In this document: positions 15,706 to 22,571 of the stretch, one piece after another
Layout of the letters: every line of letters begins with the position of its first letter
Numbering within the stretch: the stretch's first letter is position 1
Assembly: GCA_900547255.1 (NCBI GenBank)
Contig: URGC01000007.1
Location: 1-35,332, forward strand
Length of the DNA stretch: 35,332 nt
Direction of reading: 5' to 3'
Source of the DNA: an uncultured Eubacterium sp.
Lineage (GTDB): Bacteria > Bacillota > Clostridia > Lachnospirales > Lachnospiraceae
Notes under the pieces: generated by a model
The model's database searches: none
What the model saw: only the letters and a program-made list of their open reading frames with translations
What the model was told of the DNA's origin: nothing
Position numbers and translations under genes: made by a program

Positions 15706-16029
15706 ATGAACAAACAAAAATTAGTTGTTAGACTATTTATATTTCTGTTCTCTGTTTCTATTTCTGTAACTGTTTTACCTTGTGGAATAATCAATACACA
15801 TGGTTTGTTTGGCGAAATCACTTCGTCTGTTGTTACAGATGATAAAGATAGTTCTACAAATCAAGAATATAACTTATTTGAAACGAAGAAACAGATTAAA
15901 GAAATTAATATTTATAATATATGGTTTAAAATTTGGACATTCATCATCTTGGTGAAATATGCGCAGTATTTATTTAGACTTCCTAGGGAAGATACTATCG
16001 TTTCGTTAAAGGTTCGAATGAATAATTGA
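15706..16029 (+). CDS. Small membrane protein, 107 aa, unknown
   Basis: Two hydrophobic segments (about residues 8-28 and 73-92) flank a polar extracytoplasmic stretch rich in Ser, Thr and Asp (SSVVTDDKDSSTNQ). The first segment could be a signal anchor. The C-terminus ends FRLPREDTIVSLKVRMNN. I recall similar tails in small proteins of Firmicute mobile elements but cannot name the family. A GGGGAAAG site precedes the ATG. DUF6483 follows by 39 bases, so the two are likely co-transcribed. No function is proposed. Confidence 0.55.
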   Translation: MNKQKLVVRLFIFLFSVSISVTVLPCGIINTHGLFGEITSSVVTDDKDSSTNQEYNLFETKKQIKEINIYNIWFKIWTFIILVKYAQYLFRLPREDTIVSLKVRMNN

Positions 16030-16068
16030 TTCTTTCTGCAAAGTATAAAACAGAAAGGAGAATAAAAT

Positions 16069-16446
16069 TTGTTTGAACAAGATTATGTCATGAGAATTAT
16101 TAAGGAGCTGGTGAGAGCGATATTGAAACTACTTTTTAATATTGATACCGATTCACCATCCACAGAATTATTAGAAGACGAAAAAGAGCAACAGAAACTA
16201 GATGCGTTACTGGACATGGTAGATGCGGGCAGTATTAACGAGGCTGAAAACATAATTTATGAAATTACTGAAAATGGAGATAAAGTAAACCTTGAAATTG
16301 CACTATTGTTTTATTCCTATTTAAATGATAAATCAGATGATTTTCTGGAAGAACATAATTTTAGCAGAGATGAAATCAAGTCAGGACTGAAGGATATTTC
16401 TTCGAGGTATGGAGTCGGAAGTTTTACTGAAATGTTTTTGCAATAG
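16069..16446 (+). CDS. DUF6483 family protein
   Basis: Soluble, acidic, mostly helical protein of 125 aa. The opening FEQDYVMRIIKELVRAILKLLF and the central LLDMVDAGSINEAENIIYEI followed by LEIALLFYSYLND match the DUF6483 family as I know it, a small tetratricopeptide-like helical protein of unknown role. The end NFSRDEIKSGLKDISSRYGV is also typical. The start codon is TTG at 16069, chosen because GAAAGGAG lies eight bases upstream and no ATG is as well placed. It is one of the few intact genes of the island. Confidence 0.65.
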   Translation: MFEQDYVMRIIKELVRAILKLLFNIDTDSPSTELLEDEKEQQKLDALLDMVDAGSINEAENIIYEITENGDKVNLEIALLFYSYLNDKSDDFLEEHNFSRDEIKSGLKDISSRYGVGSFTEMFLQ

Positions 16447-16534
16447 CCTATAGAATTGTAATTCAACAGAGATGAAACTCCAGTTTCACGGAGAGAACGG
16501 GAGCAACAGAAGCTTTGAATTTATGGAGGATAAT

Positions 16535-16755
16535 ATGTTTAACACAAAAAAACAATGTCGGTTATAGTATTCTGTATTTACATTTTTTTGCTTATATAGT
16601 TGATTCTATTTAGCACCAATTGGGGAGATTTAGACCATATAAGAAATATTAATCTAATACCTTTTAAAGGCTCTATGATTGTTAATGTAATAGGCATGCT
16701 AATTGAAGTGTTTGCCTTGGCGATGCTGATATTATTATTAGTTGCAAATGCATAA
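16535..16755 (+). pseudogene. VanZ-like protein remnant
   Basis: ATG at 16535 with GGAGG upstream begins MFNTKK, then runs out of frame after the A7 tract at 16546-16552. The other frame gives MSVIVFCIYIFLLI, an in-frame TAG, then LILFSTNWGDLDHIRNINLIPFKGS and IGMLIEVFALAMLILLL to TAA at 16755. The NLIPFK segment after a hydrophobic helix is the hallmark of VanZ-like membrane proteins (linked to glycopeptide or lipoglycopeptide tolerance and found widely without that role). The remnant carries a frameshift, a stop and a large internal or C-terminal loss, since VanZ proteins are usually 150-200 aa. Confidence 0.55.
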
Positions 16756-16862
16756 TACAACTCCCAGGTTGTCGTAAACATTTACATACTATTGTTAAAA
16801 AAACAGTTCCGCTTGTCCCCTCAAATTTCTCCTATAAGTGATGGAACAATTTCTGACTTTAT

Positions 16863-16890
16863 GACAGGGTTATATGCCCTGTCATTTTTA
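16863..16890 (+). terminator. Terminator after the VanZ remnant
   Basis: Arms GACAGGG (16863-16869) and CCCTGTC (16877-16883) with a seven-base loop are followed by ATTTTTAT, a standard Rho-independent terminator on the plus strand. Confidence 0.75.
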
Positions 16891-16982
16891 TGGTCATTTT
16901 TAGAAAATCTGTTCCCCAATCACAAGATTATATATATAGCAGTGACCCTGTATCAAGGAAATCATATATATTTAATTTATGT

Positions 16983-17003
16983 GGGCAGGAAAATTTCCTG
17001 CCC
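16983..17003 (+). terminator. Near-perfect 21-base palindrome, terminator-like
   Basis: Arms GGGCAGGAAA (16983-16992) and TTTCCTGCCC (16994-17003) around a single A are followed by TCTGTTTAATTT. It lies between the terminator at 16863 and the padR promoter, so it could be a second terminator, bidirectional, or an operator. The stretch 16756-17083 contains no gene; besides these elements it is AT-rich and unremarkable. Confidence 0.5.
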
Positions 17004-17022
17004 TCTGTTTAATTTCTCCCCT

Positions 17023-17065
17023 TTGCAACTATTACGGTTAGTGATATATTTATTACAGTAACCGT
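17023..17065 (+). promoter_or_regulatory. padR promoter with likely autoregulatory operator
   Basis: A -35 TTGCAA (17023-17028) and -10 TATATT (17045-17050) are 16 bases apart. Inverted arms ACGGTTA (17034-17040) and TAACCGT (17059-17065) flank the -10, where a bound repressor would block polymerase. PadR repressors usually control their own operon, so this dyad is the natural candidate site. The half-site differs from the ATGTAAT type seen at 13166. Confidence 0.5.
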
Positions 17066-17083
17066 TATATGGGAGGTGAGAAA

Positions 17084-17410
17084 TTGCGTGACAATATAAA
17101 GGGTGGTGCACTGACTGAAGTGACCTTTTTTGTATTGCTTTCACTCTATCAGCCTAAGCACGGATATTCAATTATGCAATTCATTGAGAAAAAAACCAAT
17201 GGGCGATTAGTACTTGGTGCTGGAACGCTGTACGGTGCGCTCACATCTCTTGAAGATAAAGGCTGGATTACACCGTGCGGTAATGCAGGTGGAAGAAAAA
17301 AAGAGTATCTTATCACAGATGCGGGCAAATCGGTTTGTAATAAGGAAATGACTCGATTAAAAGAACTAATCAAAATTGCTGAAGATATTATGGAGGAAGA
17401 TTATGAGTAA
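17084..17410 (+). CDS. PadR-family transcriptional regulator
   Basis: Winged-helix repressor of 108 aa. The opening RDNIKGGALTEVTFFVLLSL, then KHGYSIMQFIEKKTNGRLVL, GAGTLYGALTSLEDKGWI and the wing GGRKKEYLIT are the classical PadR pattern. The start is the TTG at 17084, seven bases after GGAGG; an ATG at 17069 would place that ribosome site inside the gene and adds residues that do not fit the family. PadR proteins of this short type often regulate a membrane protein encoded directly downstream, and here the DUF2812 gene overlaps the end by eight bases (ATGAGTAA), showing translational coupling. Confidence 0.88.
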   Translation: MRDNIKGGALTEVTFFVLLSLYQPKHGYSIMQFIEKKTNGRLVLGAGTLYGALTSLEDKGWITPCGNAGGRKKEYLITDAGKSVCNKEMTRLKELIKIAEDIMEEDYE

Positions 17411-18221
17411 AAAGTATTACCGTTTCTTTTGGGGCTTTTTGAAGAAGCAGGAGAACTGGCTGAATGAAATGGCGGATAAAGGTTACCGTTTAGTTCGTAC
17501 AGGCAGGGCATGGTATGAGTTCGAGGATTGTGAGCCTAGGAAATATCGCTATGCTGTAGAATTTGTCGGAGAAAAATCGAAGCGGAATGCCAAGGAGTAT
17601 GCGTCCTTCTTGGAAGATTTCGGCTATCGTGTGTTATTCAAGAATTTAAATCTTGATTATTCTGTGAGGAAAACTGTCTTTCGTCCGTGGGCAGAAAAAG
17701 GTGGCAAAATTGCAACAACCAGCGGTACATATAGCAAAGAACTTCTTATTGTAGAAAAGGAAAACGATGGGAAGCCTTTTGAATTGCACACTACCGAAGA
17801 TGACATCCGAGAATATAAAAAGACAGTTCGCAAACCATTTATTTTTTCTATCGTTACCATACTCATTGTTATTTTAATCTCCCTTGGAAGTGTTTTCCTG
17901 ACACAGACCTTGGGTATTGAAAGCACCAGAAGTGCAACAAGAATTGGTTATGTTGGTAACGAGGGATATAGTAGTTGGAATGGTAAATATACTTCCCTTA
18001 ATGGAACTATGAAGAAAAGCATTCATCCAAAGACAGATATGCTTCATATTGAGGTAAAAACGGATGCTGGGGTAATTTCCATTGAAATACAGGATGCGGA
18101 CGGCAATGTTATTTTCGATGAATATGATATTGGAACTGCGTCTTTTGATGTAGCTGTGCCTGGAAAAGTTGTTGTTAGAGTTATAGCTGAAAGTCATAAA
18201 GGCAGTTTTTCGGTAGAATAG
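17403..18221 (+). CDS. DUF2812 domain membrane protein
   Basis: Protein of 272 aa. Residues 1-110 form a DUF2812 domain (KYYRFFWGFLKKQENWLNEM, ADKGYRLVRTG, YRYAVEF). A single membrane helix follows at about 146-167 (FSIVTILIVILISLGSVF), then an extracytoplasmic beta-rich domain (TDMLHIEVKTDAGVISIEIQ, DVAVPGKVVVRVI) that looks like a small sandwich sensing or binding module. DUF2812 proteins regularly pair with PadR regulators, and the gene overlaps padR by eight bases with GGAGGAAG before its ATG. A likely role is envelope-stress or antimicrobial response, by analogy only. Confidence 0.83.
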   Translation: MSKKYYRFFWGFLKKQENWLNEMADKGYRLVRTGRAWYEFEDCEPRKYRYAVEFVGEKSKRNAKEYASFLEDFGYRVLFKNLNLDYSVRKTVFRPWAEKGGKIATTSGTYSKELLIVEKENDGKPFELHTTEDDIREYKKTVRKPFIFSIVTILIVILISLGSVFLTQTLGIESTRSATRIGYVGNEGYSSWNGKYTSLNGTMKKSIHPKTDMLHIEVKTDAGVISIEIQDADGNVIFDEYDIGTASFDVAVPGKVVVRVIAESHKGSFSVE

Positions 18222-18244
18222 GAACTTATACGGAGAATTAAATA

Positions 18245-18364
18245 TTGAATAAAACAGAATGGATATTATGCCCTGTTTGTGGAAACAAAACCCGTGACAG
18301 ACTTCGGGAAGATACTGTATTGAGAAATTATCTAATTTTTATTGCATCATTACTCACGCAATAA
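18245..18364 (+). pseudogene. Cysteine-rich KTR protein, truncated at the island's right end
   Basis: TTG at 18245 with GGAG upstream begins MNKTEWILCPVCGNKTRDRL, the exact opening of the cysteine-rich KTR family, small zinc-ribbon proteins common on Firmicute conjugative elements. Family members continue after EDTVL with a second cysteine pair (of the form CPKCK). Here the sense is lost after VLRNY and the frame ends LIFIASLLTQ at 18364 without the second pair. The natural reading is that a recombination joint lies near 18330 and that the last codons are ancestral chromosome. Confidence 0.6.
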
Positions 18365-18370
18365 TTAAAT

Positions 18371-19003
18371 TCATATCTCAAATACCATCACAACATTCCT
18401 GCTCTTCTCAATCGCAGCTATATCTGTGCAGTCTATCTCGTCCACAAATGATATCTCTGGCACGTTCATAAGAAATGCTATGTATTCATCTGATGGATAA
18501 TAGAAAAACATTGTCATATGCCTTGGGTTCACATAATATGAATCCAGAATACGCTTCATAACTCTTTTCATTATCTCTATAGAAAATGGATTGAAAAAGA
18601 AAAAGATTGTGGCTTCCAAAGGCACAACGTACTTTTCCGCCTCTGCATTTATGAATTCTACGCTTTCAGGCATTTCATTATGAAATTTATCATGCTTATG
18701 TGCCTTGTTATATGAAGACAGATTAGCCTGTGCAATGTCAATGAATTCCTGCATCATCTCAATTCCACACGCACGGCATCCTGTTTTAAAATTCATATAT
18801 ATTGGCACTCTTCCCTTGCCACAGCCATAATCTATAAGAAAATCACTGCCTGTTATATATCCACTATCAACAATCCTGTCCAATATCTCATATGATGTAG
18901 GTTCATATGGGTAGCGGAATGTGTCTGAATATGTATCATCACGTCCACTAGTCGTTATTCCTAACAATTCATCTTTCTGAGTATCATTAAAACTTTTGTG
19001 CAT
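18371..19003 (-). CDS. Class I SAM-dependent methyltransferase
   Basis: Soluble enzyme of 210 aa. The SAM-binding loop is LIDYGCGKGR (56-65), followed by an acidic end of strand 2 in ACGIEMMQE, and a motif IV-like FFFNPFS, where NPF resembles the NPPY motif of N-methyltransferases. The methyl acceptor is unknown. It is translated from ATG at 19003, which overlaps the stop of the 74-aa gene by one base (TAATG), so the two are made together. A weak hairpin (TTATTGC 18339-18345, GCAATAA 18358-18364) lies after its end. Confidence 0.82.
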   Translation of the reverse strand: MHKSFNDTQKDELLGITTSGRDDTYSDTFRYPYEPTSYEILDRIVDSGYITGSDFLIDYGCGKGRVPIYMNFKTGCRACGIEMMQEFIDIAQANLSSYNKAHKHDKFHNEMPESVEFINAEAEKYVVPLEATIFFFFNPFSIEIMKRVMKRILDSYYVNPRHMTMFFYYPSDEYIAFLMNVPEISFVDEIDCTDIAAIEKSRNVVMVFEI

Positions 19004-19227
19004 TAATCACCGCTCTTGCTTTCTTTAATCTTTTTCATGTACTGCGATTTAAGCTCGCTCTCTTCTTTCAGTCTGTTAATCTCTTCTTTTAGATACTGCA
19101 CATATTCTCTGGCAAGCTTAACTCCACAATGTACTTCGATGTCCGGGTGCTTTTCCATTTCATCAAGCCACTGCATGAGAGACTTTTCCCGAATATCATT
19201 ATAAGTATTATCTGGTTTAATAAACAT
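19003..19227 (-). CDS. Small coiled-coil protein, 74 aa, coupled to the methyltransferase
   Basis: A charged helical protein, with a likely coiled coil at about 43-70 (YVQYLKEEINRLKEESELKS). It opens MFIKPDNTYNDIREKSLMQW and has no membrane segment. GGAGGG precedes the ATG. Its stop overlaps the methyltransferase start by one base, a strong sign of shared function; it may be a partner subunit or adaptor. I do not recognise the family. Confidence 0.65.
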   Translation of the reverse strand: MFIKPDNTYNDIREKSLMQWLDEMEKHPDIEVHCGVKLAREYVQYLKEEINRLKEESELKSQYMKKIKESKSGD

Positions 19228-19348
19228 ATTTACACCCTCCTTATTTTTTTAATTATAGCATTTCAATATTATATAGAAAAGATTCTCTAATCGAAAAAAC
19301 TTTATCAATAACCCACTTTATATTTTGCATGAGTTAGAATAAACTAAC

Positions 19349-19422
19349 CTTATAGCCAGATGATAAATTTTTTGCAGTTACACCAATTGCAGGGCACTAT
19401 ATTATCTGGCTCAACCTATAAG
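19349..19422 (+). promoter_or_regulatory. Structured leader or operator before the MacB-type transporter
   Basis: Two nested inverted repeats: CTTATAG (19349-19355) with CTATAAG (19416-19422), and AGCCAGAT (19354-19361) with ATCTGGCT (19404-19411). They overlap by two bases, so the outer and inner stems may compete. The structure ends 17 bases before the ATG at 19440, close to the GGAGG site, so folding or protein binding could control translation or transcription. No regulator gene is adjacent. The remaining part of 19228-19439 is AT-rich without a clear promoter. Confidence 0.4.
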
Positions 19423-19439
19423 AATATGGAGGGTTACAT

Positions 19440-20138
19440 ATGTTTCTTAAGATTAATAATCTGAACAAATATTATGGAGAGGGCGACAACCGCAATCATG
19501 TGTTAAAGGACGTGAGTCTTGAAATTGAACGTGGTAAAATCTGCGTATTGCTTGGTCCTTCAGGTTCAGGTAAGTCAACACTTCTTAATATAATAGGAGG
19601 AATTGATAACGCAGACAGCGGAAGCATAACAATCGATGGTGATAATATCGAGACTATGGACGAGAAAAAGCTGTCAATGTATAGGAGAGACCACCTTGGT
19701 TATGTATTCCAGATGTACAATCTGATTCCTAATCTTACAGTTAAAGAAAACATCGAAGTCGGGGCATATCTTAGCAGGAATCCATTAGATACAGACGAAC
19801 TCATCAAAACTCTTGGTTTGTGGGAGCACAAGGATAAACTTCCTAACCAGCTTTCTGGTGGACAGCAGCAGCGTACTGCCATTGGACGTGCGATTGTAAA
19901 GAATCCAGACATCCTTCTTTGTGATGAACCTACTGGTGCTCTTGATTACAACACATCAAAAGAGATTTTACAGCTCATTGAAAAAGTTAACGAAAAATAC
20001 GGAAACACAATCATTATTGTCACTCATAATGATGCAATCAAGCTTATGGCTGACAAAGTCGTAAGACTTCACGATGGAACTATCCGCAAGGAATATAACA
20101 ATGATACTAAAGTTAAGGCGGTGGATCTGGAATGGTAA
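19440..20138 (+). CDS. ABC transporter ATPase, MacB/LolD-like
   Basis: Cytoplasmic ATPase of 232 aa. Walker A is GPSGSGKST (39-47), Q-loop in YVFQMYNLIPNLT, signature LSGGQ (138-142), Walker B ILLCDEP with Glu163, and switch histidine in IIIVTHND. The QMYNLIPNLTVKENIE stretch and the size are typical of the MacB/LolD/BceA group, which drives FtsX-type permeases that move peptides, lipoproteins or antimicrobials by a mechanical action. Its last seven bases overlap the permease start. GGAGG precedes the ATG at 19440. It is preceded by the structured leader at 19349-19422. Confidence 0.92.
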   Translation: MFLKINNLNKYYGEGDNRNHVLKDVSLEIERGKICVLLGPSGSGKSTLLNIIGGIDNADSGSITIDGDNIETMDEKKLSMYRRDHLGYVFQMYNLIPNLTVKENIEVGAYLSRNPLDTDELIKTLGLWEHKDKLPNQLSGGQQQRTAIGRAIVKNPDILLCDEPTGALDYNTSKEILQLIEKVNEKYGNTIIIVTHNDAIKLMADKVVRLHDGTIRKEYNNDTKVKAVDLEW

Positions 20139-22441
20139 AAAATCCTTTAAGAAAACGATTAATCAGAGAATTAAAATCTGATTTCGGCAAATATTTCTTT
20201 ATATTCATCTTCCTTGTGCTTATCATTGGCTTCTGTTCAGGTTTCCTTGTTGCCACAGACAGCATGAAACAGACATTTAATGGAAGCTTTGAGAAATATA
20301 ACATAGAAGATGGACATATAACATTTAATGAAAAACTGAGTTCTGACACAATCGCTGATATTGAAAAGAGTCAGGATGTCACACTTCATGAATTATTCTA
20401 CAAAGGAGTTGACAGAGACAATGATGATACATTCAGAATCTACAAGAACAGAACAGACGTCAATAAGATATGCGTCATGGATGGAAAGCTTGCAGAAAAT
20501 GATGATGAAATAACAATTGACAGAATGTATGCATCTAATGCCGGTATCAAAATCAACGACACTGTAAAGCTTAACGGAAAGACATACAAAGTAACAGGTC
20601 TTATTGCAATGTCTGATTACTCAGCCCTGTATGAAAATAATACAGATTTGATGTTTGATGCACAGCATTTCACAGTTGCACAGGTTTCTGACAAAACATT
20701 TGATAATATATCAGATAACCATCTCAAATATAACTATGCATGGACATACAACAAAGATATCAACACTGACAAAGAGAAAAAAGATGCATCAACAGATTTA
20801 AAGGATGCTGTTATTGATGAGATTAAATCCGTCAACGAAAAGAGAATGTATGCCGGTGAACGTGAGAATTTCCTCACTGTATCTGATTTTATATCAGAAC
20901 CTGATTCTCAGGCAATTCATTTTGCAGGAGACGATATCGGCTCTGATAAGAGCATGATAACAGTACTTCTCTACCTTGTTATTATAATTCTTGCATTTAT
21001 ATTTGGTGTGACAACACTTAATACTATCGAGAAAGAATCGGCTGTTATCGGAACTCTGCGGGCTTCTGGCTACACTAAGAAAGAGCTTATCATTCACTAT
21101 ATGGAGCTTCCTGTTATTGTTCTTGCCATCGGTGCAGTTATCGGTAACATCCTTGGTTACACTGTAATGAAAAATATCGTTGTAGGCATGTACTACGGCA
21201 GCTACAGCCTTCCTTCTTATGTTACATTATGGAATGCACAGGCTTTCGTGCTTACAACAGTTGTACCAGTGATAATGCTTATATGTATCAACTTCTTTAT
21301 GCTTGTTCATATGTTTAGGCTTTCACCACTTAGATTTATCAGAAATGACCTTGGCAGGCACAAAAAGAAAAAAGCCATTAAGCTTCCTGACTGGAAATTT
21401 ATCACAAGATTCAGGACAAGAATTATTTTACAGAATAAGAGCAGTTACATCATCATGTTCATAGGAATTGCATTTTCCAGCCTGCTTCTTATGTTCGGAC
21501 TTGTGATGAATCCTCTTCTCAATAATTACAAGAAGCTTGTCGTTGACAGCATGCCATGCGCATACCAGTATGTCTTAAAGACTAAAGCTGACACTAACGT
21601 ATCAGGTGCTGAGAAATACGCTTTAAGCTCTCTTGAATACAGAAGAAGCAATGGTCTTAACGATGAGATTTCAGTATATGGACTAAAAGATAATTCTATA
21701 TATTTCAATATTGATTTTGATAATATTGAAAATGGTGTATATATCTCTGACAGCATGTCACAGAAATATAATTTCAAAGTTGGCGACAAGATTGTGCTGA
21801 ACAAAGAGCTTGAGGATGATGAGTACAGCTTTACAGTTGTGGGAATCCATACATATCCTTCATCACTTGCGATATTTATGCCACTCAAGGACTATTGCGA
21901 TACATTTAACAAGGCAGATGATTACTACTCTGGATATCTTTGCAATGAAAAGCTCACTGACATTGACGAGAAAAATATCGCTTTAACAATAACACAGGAT
22001 GACATGACGATTGTTGCAGACCAGCTCTCTGACTCGATGGGAAGAATGTTCTATCTGCTCATCGGCTTTTCAGTGCTTATATATCTCATAGTCGTATATC
22101 TTCTCTCTAAGATTATCATTGAGAAGAACGCCAATGCCATATCTATCGTCAAGATACTTGGTTACCAGAATAATGATATATTCAAGTTGTATGTGGTATC
22201 GACAATCATAGTTGTCATAATATCACTTATTATATCAGTGCCACTCTCTGATGCCTCACTTGCTTTCCTATGGAAGGCAATCATGGCAAGCTATCCGGGA
22301 TGGCTTAATTACGAAGCTCCTAAATATGTTCTCGCAGAAGTCCCTGTTATCGGAATAGCTGCATATCTTATCATTGGTATTCTTGAATATAGAAGAATTG
22401 GTAAGATTCCAATGGAAACTGCACTTAAAAATGCAGAATAA
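20132..22441 (+). CDS. FtsX-like permease of a MacB-type ABC transporter
   Basis: Membrane protein of 769 aa, double-length FtsX type. One helix near 21-43 is followed by a large outer domain (about 44-270; EDGHITFNEKLSSDTIADIE, KLNGKTYKVTGLIA), three helices (about 277-300, 325-350, 370-395), then a second copy of the unit with a helix near 440-462, another outer domain and three final helices ending at 757. Two repeats in one chain mean that one permease probably replaces the dimer. It would export a lipophilic or peptide compound, or confer resistance; no cognate kinase or regulator lies beside it. The stop is followed by the large inverted repeat at 22471-22530. Confidence 0.9.
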   Translation: MVKNPLRKRLIRELKSDFGKYFFIFIFLVLIIGFCSGFLVATDSMKQTFNGSFEKYNIEDGHITFNEKLSSDTIADIEKSQDVTLHELFYKGVDRDNDDTFRIYKNRTDVNKICVMDGKLAENDDEITIDRMYASNAGIKINDTVKLNGKTYKVTGLIAMSDYSALYENNTDLMFDAQHFTVAQVSDKTFDNISDNHLKYNYAWTYNKDINTDKEKKDASTDLKDAVIDEIKSVNEKRMYAGERENFLTVSDFISEPDSQAIHFAGDDIGSDKSMITVLLYLVIIILAFIFGVTTLNTIEKESAVIGTLRASGYTKKELIIHYMELPVIVLAIGAVIGNILGYTVMKNIVVGMYYGSYSLPSYVTLWNAQAFVLTTVVPVIMLICINFFMLVHMFRLSPLRFIRNDLGRHKKKKAIKLPDWKFITRFRTRIILQNKSSYIIMFIGIAFSSLLLMFGLVMNPLLNNYKKLVVDSMPCAYQYVLKTKADTNVSGAEKYALSSLEYRRSNGLNDEISVYGLKDNSIYFNIDFDNIENGVYISDSMSQKYNFKVGDKIVLNKELEDDEYSFTVVGIHTYPSSLAIFMPLKDYCDTFNKADDYYSGYLCNEKLTDIDEKNIALTITQDDMTIVADQLSDSMGRMFYLLIGFSVLIYLIVVYLLSKIIIEKNANAISIVKILGYQNNDIFKLYVVSTIIVVIISLIISVPLSDASLAFLWKAIMASYPGWLNYEAPKYVLAEVPVIGIAAYLIIGILEYRRIGKIPMETALKNAE

Positions 22442-22444
22442 ATA

Positions 22445-22530
22445 AGCCAGTTTCATATCTCCTATAAATATAGCCAGTTGCACAAGCTGGTGCATATCAA
22501 ATCTATGCATCAGCCGTATGTAACTGGCTA
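22445..22530. terminator. Large two-stem hairpin between convergent operons
   Basis: Outer arms TAGCCAGTT (22471-22479) and AACTGGCTA (22522-22530) enclose inner arms GCTGGTGCATA (22486-22496) and TATGCATCAGC (22504-22514; one G-U pair), loop TCAAATC. A second copy of AGCCAGTT at 22445-22452 could pair with the same right arm instead. It lies between the permease stop and the converging peptidase T stop, so a bidirectional terminator is likely, though neither side has a strong T tract. Confidence 0.6.
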
Positions 22531-22571
22531 AACTCTTTGTAATCTGATTTTAAATTTTAATATGTTTTAAT

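Larger units (their letters stand above)
13050..18364 (+). mobile_element. Accessory island of probable foreign origin, ends approximate
   Basis: All recognisable genes here read plus, whereas both flanking genes read minus. The contents are accessory types common in Firmicute mobile elements: RhuM-Fic, a DUF6076-like protein, YcxB-like, DUF6483, a VanZ remnant, PadR with DUF2812, and a cysteine-rich KTR gene truncated at the right end. Several genes are broken. I see no integrase, transposase, relaxase or clear flanking direct repeat, so it is either a decayed element or a set of cargo genes brought by recombination. The left end lies somewhere in 13030-13270, the right end near 18330-18364. 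Confidence 0.45.

Noticed and set aside
13050..18364. Direct repeats or integrase marking exact ends of the island
   Set aside because: Only short AT-rich matches (such as TAATTTTT) were seen on both sides, which are expected by chance; no integrase or transposase frame was found.
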